DNA of 64,000 nucleotides from JBCDGZ01 sp038750655 (GCA_038750655.1 JBCDGZ010000009.1:1-64000), one strand, 5' to 3'; shown: positions 49,780-60,900, counted from the first letter of the stretch. Made by a program: numbers and translations. Notes: generated by a model not told the origin, from the letters alone.

Positions 49780-52662
49780 CTAGTAGCTTAGCAGTAATTT
49801 CAAGGCTTGCCGGAAACCTTGCTGATCAAAGAGCCGAACGAGATATAGGCCCTCGGGCAACTCGGCAATCGAGAGTCTGGCCGGAAAGCTGATGATCGGC
49901 TGGGCGGTGATCAGCTTGCCGGAGAGGTCCCGCAGCTCGTAGCGCCAGTCCTGAGCGGGGTCTAGCCCGGAGATTTCTACGCTGTGGTGAGCGGGGTTGG
50001 GATAGAGGGCGATCGGCGGTGTCAGCTCTTTGGGGTTTTGCTGGCGCAGCTGAGGACCGCTTGGTGTACAGGTATTGGGCAGGTCGAAGCGGTTGTCCGA
50101 GACAGGAGTCAGCATGGCCCTGGCCCAGTGGACGACATCGCCGTGCTCGGCGGGGCAAAGGCCTGCGGTGAATTGCAGCTCGACCAGCTCTCCGCTGGTC
50201 CAGTCGTTATCGGTGAGGAATTGCTGGATGTTGAGCTGATAGGTCTTGCGCCAGGAGTTGAAAAAAGGGCTTGCGCAGGCCAGCCCCGAGACGGTAATGA
50301 GCTGCTGTTGAAGTTCAGTTTCCAGGTTATTTTGGTATTGCTGCTGCAAGATTTGGGTTTGGTCGAGCAGCGGCTGTAGGGTTGCGGAAGAGGCATTGTT
50401 GTCGTAAGCGCCGCTGAGTTCAGTGACGGCCCATTCTAGTTGCTGGTTGGTACTCCCTTGGTCCTGGATGTGGTTTTGCAGGGCTACTTCGGCGGTGACC
50501 AGTTCTTTGAGGCCGCAGCTACTTTCGTTGTTCCAGAGCTGCTGTAGGCAGGCGGGCCATTGGGGGACTGCTGCTGCTTTGAGGTAGGATTTGTACAGAT
50601 GGTAAGCGTTGATGAAGTAGCTTTCGGGGTCGGTCAGTTGTAGGGCGGCCAGGTCGTTGGCGTGGGCGCATTCGGAGTCGGGGGGCAGTAGGCCGGGGAG
50701 CGCTTCGGCACAATTGAAGTTATCGTTGTTAAAATCTTGTTGTTTTTCGACAAATTCGTCAGGAAACCTAGAATCGGGCAAATCGGCCACCTCCTCATCG
50801 ATGACGAACCGGGAGAGTAGCGTTTGATCTGTTGATAGTTGCGATTCAATGTATCCGACATTGGGAAAATCATTATTGTGGTGAAATTGGATGCCGAGTA
50901 CAGAACGAGTCAATACATCAATTGAAGCATCCAAGGAATTACCGGTGATGGTCTGTACTGCAGAATTGTCCATCACGAAAATTCCTCTAAGATTAGCACT
51001 GATCGAATTGCACTCAAAAGTATTGCGATTGGCATTATCGACCATTATTCCGTCATCCAAACTACCTGAGATGGTATTTTCTCTTACGATTTCATCGTCG
51101 CTGATGATTAGGCGAATACCCGCCGTACTGGCATTTTCCAAACCGGTAATGTTGTTATTTTCAATAATATTACCAGAGCTGCGACGCGTTTGGATACCGG
51201 CAGAAGCAACGTTGGTTTTGATGTCGTTATTAAATATTCGAATACCTGAAGTATTGATCAAAACCCCATAGCTCGCCGGATTCACTTGACCGTCAGCCGT
51301 AATATCATTTCTACCTATTTCTGTACTTTCCGACCTTCTCACGTTGACACCTCGCTGAGCAGTAATGGTATTATCAAGAATATCTGTGTCATTACACCGA
51401 TACATGGATACTCCATCTCTCAGGTTATCGCCCTGGGGCTTGATGATATTATCGCGTACCCGCATTATGCTTCGATTGCCGTAGATGCCCCGAGAGGACG
51501 CGGCAACGGTATTGTATCGTGCATCTGTCCAGGTTGATCGCACGCTGATGATTCCATCTGGACCATTGATGAAATTATAGTGAATGGTCGCATTAGCATT
51601 GTTAATAAAAAAGCCATCTCTGCTGGCAGTAACCACATTTTCATTGCCTTGAGACGCCCGCAAGTTAATGATCTGGCTGGTGTTTTCTACCTGTACACCA
51701 ACTTCTAAATCGTCGAGCAGATTATTTTCAAATAGTTCAATATTCGCATTTCCAGCCACTAAAATCCCCGTAACACCATCCGTAATTTGCGACTGCTCCA
51801 TGCTAAGATTCGCCCCTTCGAGCAGGGTGATCCCAACATTTGCATTTTGAATGTAGGCATCCTGCAGGATGAGCGAGGCTCCCGATTCGACGATAATGCC
51901 GTTCCAATTGGCATCACAGGCTTTCAACACGGCACGATCAATAGTCAGTTCATTCCCTGACTGGACAGTAATGGTAGAACCCTCTAGCATGGTAATTTGA
52001 TCAAAATCGAAGGGGTTGGTCGGTGGAGCATTCAGGAAATTCGTTCTAAAACACCAATCTTTATCAATAGATAAATTGCCTTCGACAACCAGATCACGAT
52101 TGATACGGCAGTCCGCAATGGCGTCGAGAATACCTCGGCTTTGTAGATCGGAAATAGTTGATCCATCCGTACTGACACCAGAATTGGGGGCGAAGTTTTT
52201 CCTTATTAGAACAGAAGCAGGATCATCGATTTCTTTAGCAAGAAAGTCGATTATGGTTGTCGAATTATCATCCTCTCCCAAGGTGCTGATGAGCTGAAAC
52301 TTCACGGTATAAAAACGGATTTCTCCCGCTGGAATTTCGATGTTTAACAAGGAATAAAGATCAAAATCTCCTAGTGCTCTCTCGAATTGAAATGGTAGAC
52401 TCTCTACTACCCGGTAAACGTTCCTAGAAAAAGAAAACTGTAGGTCAAAACGGTTATTTGGACAACTGCCTGTAGACGACCGGTTGTCTAATTCTATTTC
52501 TATTTCCACCTCTTCACATAGGGGAACAATCGCAGCTGTTGTTTTAAAATCAAAAACATCAAACTCAAAGCACAACTGCGCATCACTCTTACCCACAGAC
52601 AAGCTGCAGAAGGCTAGGATGAGGATAAGAATCTTCAATAGTCTAATCGATTTTTTTCTCAT
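49780..52662 (-). CDS. Secreted right-handed beta-helix protein with T9SS type A sorting domain
   Basis: 960 aa from the ATG at 52662 (MRKKSIRLLKILILILAFCSLSVG, a signal peptide; a 3-codon-longer start is possible). Residues ~200-630 are beta-helix rungs (ILQDAYIQNANVGITLLEGANLSMEQSQITDGVTGILVAGNANIELFENNL, ... FECNSISANLRGIFV). A Cys/Gln-rich helical part follows, then the C-terminal sorting domain (IALYPNPAHHSVEISGLDP ... EGLYLVRLFDQQGFRQALKLLLSY). Similar in plan to surface-bound polysaccharide-binding or adhesion proteins. No catalytic residues seen. Ends in a strong hairpin. Confidence 0.88.
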   Translation of the reverse strand: MRKKSIRLLKILILILAFCSLSVGKSDAQLCFEFDVFDFKTTAAIVPLCEEVEIEIELDNRSSTGSCPNNRFDLQFSFSRNVYRVVESLPFQFERALGDFDLYSLLNIEIPAGEIRFYTVKFQLISTLGEDDNSTTIIDFLAKEIDDPASVLIRKNFAPNSGVSTDGSTISDLQSRGILDAIADCRINRDLVVEGNLSIDKDWCFRTNFLNAPPTNPFDFDQITMLEGSTITVQSGNELTIDRAVLKACDANWNGIIVESGASLILQDAYIQNANVGITLLEGANLSMEQSQITDGVTGILVAGNANIELFENNLLDDLEVGVQVENTSQIINLRASQGNENVVTASRDGFFINNANATIHYNFINGPDGIISVRSTWTDARYNTVAASSRGIYGNRSIMRVRDNIIKPQGDNLRDGVSMYRCNDTDILDNTITAQRGVNVRRSESTEIGRNDITADGQVNPASYGVLINTSGIRIFNNDIKTNVASAGIQTRRSSGNIIENNNITGLENASTAGIRLIISDDEIVRENTISGSLDDGIMVDNANRNTFECNSISANLRGIFVMDNSAVQTITGNSLDASIDVLTRSVLGIQFHHNNDFPNVGYIESQLSTDQTLLSRFVIDEEVADLPDSRFPDEFVEKQQDFNNDNFNCAEALPGLLPPDSECAHANDLAALQLTDPESYFINAYHLYKSYLKAAAVPQWPACLQQLWNNESSCGLKELVTAEVALQNHIQDQGSTNQQLEWAVTELSGAYDNNASSATLQPLLDQTQILQQQYQNNLETELQQQLITVSGLACASPFFNSWRKTYQLNIQQFLTDNDWTSGELVELQFTAGLCPAEHGDVVHWARAMLTPVSDNRFDLPNTCTPSGPQLRQQNPKELTPPIALYPNPAHHSVEISGLDPAQDWRYELRDLSGKLITAQPIISFPARLSIAELPEGLYLVRLFDQQGFRQALKLLLSY

Positions 52663-52956
52663 GATTAACAATTTATTAAGTTGAATAAAATAATTAGTTC
52701 CGCCGAACTGAGTTATTTTATCGGGCCAGTTGCGAACAGGTTAATACCAGACTTATAGTTATAGAAAATTCCTAATGCAAAACTCTCCTACTTGCAGCAT
52801 AATTCCAACTTGTGGGGCATCAGTGAGTCATTTGGTGTAACGAGAAAGTCGATTGATGTAATAAGCTGATAAAAGAAATGTGGCGAAGCGGGATTACCTT
52901 TTTTATTTTTTAGGAATGGTAAAGAGAGCACTCTCTTGCATTAAAATTAAAAGGCT
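52663..52956. promoter_or_regulatory. Divergent intergenic region with a nested hairpin
   Basis: It separates the minus-strand beta-helix gene from the plus-strand LytTR gene. A double inverted repeat is present near the beta-helix start: TAAAATAA (52686-52693) pairs with TTATTTTA (52713-52720), and inside it AGTTC (52696-52700) pairs with GAACT (52705-52709) around CGCC. It probably sits in the leader of the beta-helix transcript or is an operator. No clear -33/-7 pair seen. Confidence 0.55.
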
Positions 52957-53436
52957 ATGAATACCATCATTTTGGTCAATACTCCTGATCAACTAAAAGC
53001 ACTGCGAGCCCTACAGGAGGGCACTAACATAGTTGGTCAAAACATTCTGATTGTCAACACCTTAGAAGAGGCCCTACGATTCACTCAACACCAATCCATC
53101 AACCGCTCTCCCCGCCTGGCCCTGGCCACCACCGAAGGCTACTTCTTCCTCAACATCGAAGACATCGTCCATTGCAAGGCCGACGGCCGCTACACCGTTT
53201 TTCACCTCGTCGGGCAAGGCCGCTACACCACTGCCAAGAATTTGGGCGAGTTCGAAGTGCTTCTGCAATCCTTCAACTTCCTCCGGGTCCACCGCTCTCA
53301 GATTATCAACCTCAACAAGATCAAAAAGTACATCAAGGGGCGGCCCGTCAGGTTGGTGTTAGAGGATAATACGCAGGTGATGGTTTCTAATGCGTACCGG
53401 GAGGAGTTGTTGAAGCGGTTGGATTTGGGGGCTTGA
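52957..53436 (+). CDS. LytTR-type DNA-binding protein without receiver domain
   Basis: 159 aa. Residues ~55-155 are a LytTR domain: YFFLNIEDIVHCKADGRYTVFHL, KNLGEFEVLLQSFNFLRVHRSQIINLNKIKKYIKG, RPVRLVLEDNTQVMVSNAYREELLKRL. The first ~50 residues are a partial alpha/beta segment (TIILVNTPDQLKALRALQEGTNIVG...ILIVNTLEEAL), too short for a response-regulator receiver. LytTR proteins bind direct repeats in DNA. Its gene is divergent from the beta-helix T9SS gene and 110 bp upstream of the Gfo/Idh gene; possible targets are either, but none is shown. Confidence 0.9.
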   Translation: MNTIILVNTPDQLKALRALQEGTNIVGQNILIVNTLEEALRFTQHQSINRSPRLALATTEGYFFLNIEDIVHCKADGRYTVFHLVGQGRYTTAKNLGEFEVLLQSFNFLRVHRSQIINLNKIKKYIKGRPVRLVLEDNTQVMVSNAYREELLKRLDLGA

Positions 53437-53546
53437 ATTTGGGAATCACCGTGTCCCTTCGCAGGAGACACGGCTCGGACTTTCTCCCAGAGGAATTTAA
53501 CACTTCAAGTAGTAGCAATTCGCTATTTCTTCCCGATCTTGACCAG

Positions 53547-54629
53547 ATGAAAAGAAGAACCTTCCTCCAGAAAAGTTCCAAAGCTGCGCTGGCGCTGGCC
53601 CTGCCCCAAGGCAACTGCCGCAGCGGCAAACGCCAGCTGGGCGTCGCCCTCGTCGGACTGGGCTACTACAGCACCGACCTACTGGCGCCCGCTCTCCAAC
53701 TCACGCGCCACTGCAAACTGACGGGCATCGTCACCGGAAGTCCCCACAAGATTCCCGTCTGGCAAAAACGCTACGGCATCAAAGATCAAAATGTCTACAG
53801 CTACGAGACCATGTCCCGCATCGCCGACAACCCGGACATCGATGTCATCTACATCGTACTGCCGACGGGCCTGCACGCCAAATATGCCATCATGGCCGCC
53901 AACACTGGCAAGGCCGTCTGGTGCGAAAAGCCGATGGCCCGCACCGCCAAAGAGTGCCAAGCCATCATCAAAGCCTGCCAGCAAAACAAGGTACCCCTCT
54001 CCATCGGCTACCGCATGCAGCACGAACCCAACACCCGCCGGATCATGGAGCTGGCCAAAAGTCGCCCCTACGGCCAGTTGATCAGCGTTAAAGCGGAGGC
54101 AGGCTACTTCGACGGGCGCAGCAATGACCACTGGAAGCTCAAAAAAGCAATGGGCGGCGGTGCGATGTACGATATGGGCGTTTACCCGGTCAATGCGATG
54201 CGCTACGCAACAGGCTTGGAGCCCATAGCCGTCCGCTCTGCTGTGCAGTCGACCCAGCGACCTCAGATTTTCACGGAGGTGGATGAGACGACAGAGTTCC
54301 TCCTCGAATTCCCGGAGGGTATTCTGACCCACGGCAAGACTAGCTTTGGCAAGGGGCTAAATGAACTGCAGGTGGACTGTAAGGAGGGCTGGTATCGGTT
54401 GTCGCCTTTTCAGTCTTATTCGGGGGTGCGCGGGCGCGCCAGCGACGGCACGCAGTTCCCCGCTGATCCGAATAATCAGCAGGCTCGACAGATGGATAAC
54501 GATGCGCTAGCGATTATGGAGCAGCGGCCAGTGCTGGTGCCTGGCGAGGAAGGGATGAAGGACATTCGGATTGTGGAGGCGGTGTATGAGACGGCACGAA
54601 CGGGAAGGGCGGTAGATTTGCGAGAGTAA
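53547..54629 (+). CDS. Gfo/Idh/MocA-family oxidoreductase with Tat signal
   Basis: 360 aa from the ATG at 53547. This start gives a Tat-type leader (MKRRTFLQKSSKAALALAL) with an RRTFLQ motif; the 38 codons upstream have no coding character. The Rossmann fold begins GVALVGLGYYST; the family's EKP motif is in AVWCEKPMARTAKE, and GGGAMYDMGVYPVNAMRY fits the second domain. Tat-exported relatives of glucose-fructose oxidoreductase bind NADP(H) and act in the periplasm. It ends 3 bp before the convergent regulator gene. Substrate unknown. Confidence 0.88.
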   Translation: MKRRTFLQKSSKAALALALPQGNCRSGKRQLGVALVGLGYYSTDLLAPALQLTRHCKLTGIVTGSPHKIPVWQKRYGIKDQNVYSYETMSRIADNPDIDVIYIVLPTGLHAKYAIMAANTGKAVWCEKPMARTAKECQAIIKACQQNKVPLSIGYRMQHEPNTRRIMELAKSRPYGQLISVKAEAGYFDGRSNDHWKLKKAMGGGAMYDMGVYPVNAMRYATGLEPIAVRSAVQSTQRPQIFTEVDETTEFLLEFPEGILTHGKTSFGKGLNELQVDCKEGWYRLSPFQSYSGVRGRASDGTQFPADPNNQQARQMDNDALAIMEQRPVLVPGEEGMKDIRIVEAVYETARTGRAVDLRE

Positions 54630-54632
54630 AAA

Positions 54633-57509
54633 TTAATACTCCAAAATAAACTTCGACAGGTTCTGCCCCTTGCTCAAATCCAGTTTTTTGCGCAAGCGGT
54701 AACGGGCCACTTCAACTCCACGCAGCGAGATGCCCATGAGGTTGGCGATTTCTTTGGTGTTGAGGTTGAGGCGGAGAAAGGCGCAGAGCTTTTGCTCGTT
54801 GGGGGTAAGGTCGCGGAATTGATCGCGCAGGCGCATTAGGAAGTTGCCGTGCACTTGATCGAAATGGTGTTCAAACTGCTCCCAGTCTTCTTGTAGGCGC
54901 AGCGTAATGTCGATTTCTTTGACGATCTGTTCCAGGGCTTGCTTGGTTTCTTTGTTTTTGCCCTTGCGGTTGACCTCTTGCAGCTTCTCTTTGATGGTTT
55001 CGATAAATTCATTTTTGACCACCAGATTCATCGTCGAGGCGGCCAGTAGGTTATTGGTGTGGCGCAGTTCACTCTTGATTTTATCTTCTTCCAGCTGCTG
55101 CAATTGCTGTTCTTTGCGGTGTTCTATTTCTTGCAACTCCTGCTGTTTGATGGCCAGTTCTTGTTCCTTGGAAGCCTCGACGGCCCGGGTCTTGATGGTG
55201 TATCGGCGGCGTTGGAGGCGCGACACGAGAAACAGCGCCAGAAGGGCTAGAATGAGGTACAGCACTCGGGCTGCTATACTACGGTGGAAAGGTGGTTTGA
55301 CTCTTAGGATTAGGGGTTGACTGGTGATGATCTCTCCTAAATAGTTGCGGGTTTGCACCTGAAACTCGTAATCACCTTCCAACAGATTGGTGTATTCTTT
55401 AATGGCCATGTTGGTCCATTCGCCGTAGTCTTCATCAAACCCTTGGAGGAAGTAGCGAAACTGCTGGTTGTAGCGTTCTTTGAACTGGAAGGACTCTACT
55501 TCAAATTGCAGGACTTTAGCCTGGTGCGAGATGATCAGCGGAGCCATCGCCTCGGGTTTCTTGGTAAAAACCTCCCGGTTGTAGAGCAGGCTGTCTTCGG
55601 TAACACTAAAGACGCGACTAACGACCAAGGGCCGTTTCAGCTCTACTCGGTACTCTAGCTCAGGGCGGTACTGGATGAAGCCTTCGTTGGCATTGAATAG
55701 CACGCCATCTCTAGTGTTTACGGAGACGTTGAGCAAGTCATTGTTGATAGAGTAGCGCAGCTGAAACAGGGAAGAAGGAACAAAGATGTAGTTATTGGTA
55801 CTGATTTGCTTGAAAAAGCCGGCTCGATTTTCGGTGAAAACGTGTACGTTTTTTTGGTGATCCTGGATGAAGAGGTAAACGGGTTGTTGGCCGATAACTT
55901 CTGAGAAAACGGGGGCCTCGATGATCTGGTCGGTGTTTTGATCCAGCTGATAAAGACCTTCGCGGGTGGCGATGTACAGCTCTTTGTTGACGCTGCTGAT
56001 GATGATCTGTTCATCGATGGGCAGATCGGGGTATTCTTCGGATATGTTTTGGACTTGGGCCTGGGTCAGCTCTTCGGATAGACGGAGTTGATAGAGGCCC
56101 TTGTAGAATTGCCCGACCCAGATGCGCCCTTTCCGGTCCTCTTCGAAGAAGCGGCTAGACTCGTCGAATCCATCGATCTTTCGCAGGGCCTGCAGCTCTC
56201 GGTTGGTATTGAGCTGAAAGAGGTAGAGGCCGGAGTAGGTGCCGCCGATGGCGTAGCCGGGCTGGGAGCGCAGTTGCTTCACCTGCCATAGGCCCTCCGT
56301 GGTGGCCAGCCGCCGCGCCCGACCATTTTCCAACAAAAATAAGCCCGTATGATGTCCCGCGTAAAGCTTGCCCGCAATTTTCTGCATCCCATAGGCTGGC
56401 CCCTCTGTACCGCTCAAAAATACCGCCTGCTCGGCCCTGCGAGCTACAAAGTAGATGCCATTGGAGGTCGTATAATAAGTTCCCAGCTCCTCCTCAAAAG
56501 CATCATAGCCACTCCCCTGCAAGCGAATCTCTTGGTTGATAAAGCGCATCGGTGAGTTGATGTCGACCAGCGCAATGCCGTTTTGCATGCCCACCCAGAG
56601 GTTGCCGGCGTAATCCTGAAAGGCCCGTAAGCAGGCATTGGTCTGTAGGCCATCCCCTGTCGTAATTTTTTCGATCGACCGATTTTGCACATCGTACAAA
56701 AATAGGCCGGCCCGCTGAGTTGAAATGGCCAGTCGAGTATCCGAAAGTTGCAAGACATGATTGACATATTTACCTCTTAGGGCCCGGCTTAAGTCCTCAT
56801 ACTTCGGCGCAACATCGTAGGAAGTAGAAAACTCTATGGCTCCCGAATTATAAAAGATCAAGTAGCCCTCCTGCTCCGGAATAATGCTGGCAATAATTTG
56901 CTGACGCTGATTTTGCGGGAAGCCTGCGATGAGTTGCTGGTTGTTCACTTCGAAAAGCTGCCCTTGTTGATTTTGGACAAATAATTTATCATTAGCGACA
57001 AAAGAGCGGTCAAAACCGCCCTCCTGCTCAATAACGGTAATAGACTGGCCATCGTAGACATAAATCCCTTGAAAGGTGCAGAAGTAGACATTAGCATTGA
57101 TCAAAAAAACATCCCATACCTCATCAAAATCCCGGGAGCCTACCGGAATCTTATCGAGCAGGGAGGTATAATTCCAATCGTCATTAAAATAGCCCAGCTC
57201 TCCCTGCGACCCCAGATAAAGTCGATCCGTATGCTCATCAAAAGCCAGCGAGCGCTCCTTTTTTCCAGTCTTATAGGCCTGCACCTGCCAGTCGTTGCCG
57301 TTATAAGCCAACACCCCCAAATTATTGGCTACAAAAAGCGTCATACTCCTATTTTGGGCAAAGTCAATATTTTGTATTCCCGCTTTGTAATCTGCCGGAG
57401 TAAAGTTTTGAATAGGGTATTTACCCTCAAAAGCCAAAGTAGTATGACAAAGGATTGGCAAAAATACGAAACAGAGGATAAACTTATAGATGTACTTAAA
57501 ATGGCTCAT
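54633..57509 (-). CDS. Membrane-bound one-component regulator: beta-propeller, Y_Y_Y, TM, coiled coil, LuxR HTH
   Basis: 958 aa from the ATG at 57509 (signal-like segment FKYIYKFILCFVFLPILCH); a start 24 bp upstream is possible. The extracytoplasmic part (~35-660) has two-component-regulator-propeller repeats (GDGLQTNACLRAFQDYAGNLWVGMQNGIALV; DRKGRIWVGQFYKGLYQLRL). Residues ~665-735 form a Y_Y_Y domain (RYFLQGFDEDYGEWTNM). A TM helix near 745-768 leads to a coiled coil (775-860), then a LuxR-type HTH near 890-955 (LTPNEQKLCAFLRLNLNTKEIANLMGISLRGVEVARYRLRKKL). No His-kinase or receiver: it binds DNA directly. Divergent from a glycan gene set 0.4 kb away, so it likely senses the glycan and controls that set. 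High confidence for architecture. Confidence 0.9.
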   Translation of the reverse strand: MSHFKYIYKFILCFVFLPILCHTTLAFEGKYPIQNFTPADYKAGIQNIDFAQNRSMTLFVANNLGVLAYNGNDWQVQAYKTGKKERSLAFDEHTDRLYLGSQGELGYFNDDWNYTSLLDKIPVGSRDFDEVWDVFLINANVYFCTFQGIYVYDGQSITVIEQEGGFDRSFVANDKLFVQNQQGQLFEVNNQQLIAGFPQNQRQQIIASIIPEQEGYLIFYNSGAIEFSTSYDVAPKYEDLSRALRGKYVNHVLQLSDTRLAISTQRAGLFLYDVQNRSIEKITTGDGLQTNACLRAFQDYAGNLWVGMQNGIALVDINSPMRFINQEIRLQGSGYDAFEEELGTYYTTSNGIYFVARRAEQAVFLSGTEGPAYGMQKIAGKLYAGHHTGLFLLENGRARRLATTEGLWQVKQLRSQPGYAIGGTYSGLYLFQLNTNRELQALRKIDGFDESSRFFEEDRKGRIWVGQFYKGLYQLRLSEELTQAQVQNISEEYPDLPIDEQIIISSVNKELYIATREGLYQLDQNTDQIIEAPVFSEVIGQQPVYLFIQDHQKNVHVFTENRAGFFKQISTNNYIFVPSSLFQLRYSINNDLLNVSVNTRDGVLFNANEGFIQYRPELEYRVELKRPLVVSRVFSVTEDSLLYNREVFTKKPEAMAPLIISHQAKVLQFEVESFQFKERYNQQFRYFLQGFDEDYGEWTNMAIKEYTNLLEGDYEFQVQTRNYLGEIITSQPLILRVKPPFHRSIAARVLYLILALLALFLVSRLQRRRYTIKTRAVEASKEQELAIKQQELQEIEHRKEQQLQQLEEDKIKSELRHTNNLLAASTMNLVVKNEFIETIKEKLQEVNRKGKNKETKQALEQIVKEIDITLRLQEDWEQFEHHFDQVHGNFLMRLRDQFRDLTPNEQKLCAFLRLNLNTKEIANLMGISLRGVEVARYRLRKKLDLSKGQNLSKFILEY

Positions 57510-57915
57510 GTGCAAGTTTGAAAACAGGAACAACTATTGATAATCAATTGTTTATAAAAACCTAAAAGTGCTTTTGTAGTAGTACTGAAATAGGATGATG
57601 AAATAATTGTTGAGGTAACTTAATTATTTCTACTCCAAAATTAAAATTATTTTTACATTTGATTAGTGAAGCGTTCTCGAAACGAACCTTCAAGAATTTC
57701 TCATAATGCAGAATTTAGATGGCTTAAAGCCCTCCTTTTCTTCCTAAAAATTCTGCCTCGGAAATTCAAATATCCAGCCTTAGTAGTGTTATTGGAATTT
57801 AAGTCAATTTTCATCCTGAATCTATTGACTCAAGATTTGTATGCACCCTTTGTATATCCAAGGGGATAACGACCTTTAAATTTTTTATTCTTCAAGATCA
57901 TAATTAATGACGCTT
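57510..57915. other. 406-bp divergent intergenic region
   Basis: A/T-rich. TACATTTG at 57654-57661 matches the Bacteroidota -7 consensus for plus-strand transcription (about 250 bp before the glycosidase start). TTTC about 23 bp upstream of it is a weak -33 candidate. A 67-codon frame at 57666 shows no coding character. The region probably also contains the binding sites for the divergent regulator. No RNA gene recognised. Confidence 0.5.
57654..57661 (+). promoter_or_regulatory. Candidate -7 box TACATTTG of the glycan operon
   Basis: Exact TAnnTTTG match upstream of the glycosidase-barrel gene; a weak TTTC lies at -33-like distance. Confidence 0.4.
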
Positions 57916-60900
57916 ATGAAAAACATCATACAATTGTTCGTTTTTTTACTATTTAGTTCTACGCTGTGGGCCCAGGCTGATAGGGTTACCGTAGTTGACG
58001 AAGGCGAGGGGCTAAAACTCGTGGTCAACGGTAAAGATTTTATGGTCAATGGTATGAACTGGGATTACTTTCCTGTTGGTACCAATTTTAACTACAGTTT
58101 GTGGAAACAGTCAGATGATGTTATTCGAGCCGCCCTGGACAAAGAGATGTCTTTGCTCAAAAACATGGGAGTCAATACGGTTCGACAGTACACGGGGGTT
58201 CCAGCCAAGTGGATCACCTACATTTACGAAAAGTATGGTATCTACACGATGCTTAACCACTCTTTTGGTCGTTATGGCCTAACGCTGAACGGTGCCTGGG
58301 TAGCGAATACGGAATATGCCGATCCTCTTACCCGCGATTTACTGCTTAGAGAGGTCAGAGAAATGACCAAAGAGTACAGTAACACACCGGGCCTACTGCT
58401 GTATCTGCTCGGTAATGAAAACAACTACGGCCTCTTTTGGGAGGGTGCAGAGACGGAAGATATTCCGATAGAAGATCGGAAGTCAACCGTCCGGGCCCGA
58501 GCGATGTACAAGCTTTTTAATGAGGCGGCAGTAGAGATGAAGGGAATTGATCGCTCGCATCCAGTGGCCATTTGTAATGGTGATTTGTTGTTTTTGGACA
58601 TCATTGCTCAAGAATGCCAGGCTTTCGACATTTTCGGAACTAATATGTACCGGGGGGTCTCTTTTGGTGATGCTTTTCAAAAGGTAAGACTGGAATACGA
58701 TAAGCCCATCTTATTTACGGAATTCGGTGGGGATGCCTTCAATGCCGTTGAGAACCAGGAAGATCAATTCTCTCAAGCCCACTATATGGTCGGCAACTGG
58801 AAGGAGATTTATCAAAATGCCGCTGGTCTGGGCCAAGCAGGTAACTCTATCGGTGGTTTTACTTTCCAATTCAGTGATGGCTGGTGGAAGTATGGCCAAA
58901 CCAAGAACCTCAGTGTCCACGATAATAATGCGTCTTGGGCTAACGGTGGTTACATGAGTGACTTTGTGGAAGGCGAGAATAACATGAATGAAGAGTGGTT
59001 TGGAGTTTGTGCCAAAGGGCCGACCAACCAGCGAGGTCTCTACGATCTTTACCCTCGTGCGGCTTACTACGCATTGAAAGAGGCGCACCAGCTGAATCCT
59101 TACGCGGACGGCGTTACTACTGCTTCCATCGAAACCTATTTTAACAGCATTCAGCTCATGGATGCCGTTATTAAAGCTAGAGGCGATAAGGCTGCGCTGA
59201 TTGGTGAGGAGACCAAAAAGGTACGCGTTAGCCAGGCTCGCGCCGATTTTTCGACCTTCCACACAGGTGGAGAGCGGATTTCTACGCCAGAAAACGACAA
59301 TCCAGAGGAATTCGAGTTTCCTAACAGACAGGGGTTTGACCATATGCAGTCCTATTTTGTAGGAATTGAGGCGAGACCCTCGGAGAGCATGCGGGCTAAT
59401 ATTTCCTTCAACTTCTTGGGCAATGTTGCTCAGACCCCTATCAACGAAATATTCTACGAAAATAGAGGACGCCCCCGCATCATCCAAACCGATCAAGGAG
59501 AGCTGACCCTGGGCGATGTCAATCGCTTCCAGGTCTACCAGGCCGACTTCACTTGGAACCACAAGTATTTTGACCTTACCGGCTTCTATCGGACGGGGCA
59601 CTACCACTGGGGCTACGAGGGAGACTTCTTTGGCTTATACCCCGAAGCGAACTATGGACCCAATATTGACATTTATAATGGTAACGCACCTTTTGGTTTT
59701 GAAATGGATTTCAAGAAGGAGTTAAAAGGTTTGACCGTTGCTTTTGGCCCGGAATTATGGTGGGCGGCCAACCCCGCCGTCTTGGTGAAATACAGCCGCA
59801 AGATCGGTAAGTTCAATGTAACGGGTATTTATCACGAAGACATCGACGAGCAGGCTCCAGCGGTGAGTTCTATTGCGGTACCGCAGCTGCTGAACCGCCG
59901 GGCAACGCTTCACATCGGCAGAACCTTCGGTGGCTTGAAAGTAGACATCGGTGGTATCTGGTCGGGTGATCCACGTGTTGGAGAGACCTTCCAATTGGTA
60001 GAAGAGGTCAACGGAGAGCAGCAGGTTATGCAGGATCAAATTAATGCAGAAGATACCTGGGGGGGTAAGCTGAAGCTGACTTACGCGGCTGGCCCGATAC
60101 AGTGGTATGCTCAGGGTGCTGCGATGGGCGTTGTGGCGCTCGGTGGCGCGGACAATACTAGAACCTTGACTGGCTGGCGCCTTAAGGATAGCGGAAGTGG
60201 TAACCAGTTCAATTTCTTGAGTGGTTTCACCTTCGGTATCGGTAACTTCCAGATTGCACCGAACTTCCTCTGGCAAAGACCGGTAATCGATCCGATGCCG
60301 GGCGACCTCCAAGCTCCGGGTAGATCCAGAAATATCCTGGATGATCCATTTGCGGTAAGAGGCAACAGAGAGACCGTGGCTGGAGAAATCCTGTTCACCT
60401 TCGACCCTACGCCTGGCACCTGGATGTACGAGTGGGATAATGATATGGCGGAGGACGCTCCACTGGCTGTAAGTGCTGGTTTTGTCTACCGCCACCTTCC
60501 AACGACGATGGACGCCGCGATTGGTATCCTGGCTGACGGTCGTACAATTTTTGCCTTCCCTGGTGCCGCCCCAGCGCAGGACTTGTGGGAAGCATACGCT
60601 CGCATCGTCTCCAAGGTGAGTCCTGAATTTGGCTTTATTTCTAACCTCTACGGTGGAAATGCGCAGGCCAGAGGTAGTGATGAGCGTTTGATTTATCGCT
60701 ACGGTGGTGATTTGAGAATGATATACAAGAACTTCAAGATTACATCAATGGTACAGGTAGACGACTGGGGACCTTTCGATTATCACCGCGATTTTAACCT
60801 CACGTATCCGCTGCAATTGATGCTGGACGTATCAACGACTTTAGGTAAGCCAAAATGGTTCAATATGCCGGATTCTCGCTTAGGAGTACGCTACACCTGG

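Noticed and set aside
53679..54332. 217-codon minus-strand frame opposite the Gfo/Idh gene
   Set aside because: Shadow of the oxidoreductase, which has a Tat signal, Rossmann fold and EKP motif.
57666..57869. 67-codon frame before the glycosidase gene
   Set aside because: No motif, A/T-rich intergenic composition, ends 47 bp before the real gene and starts right after a promoter box.
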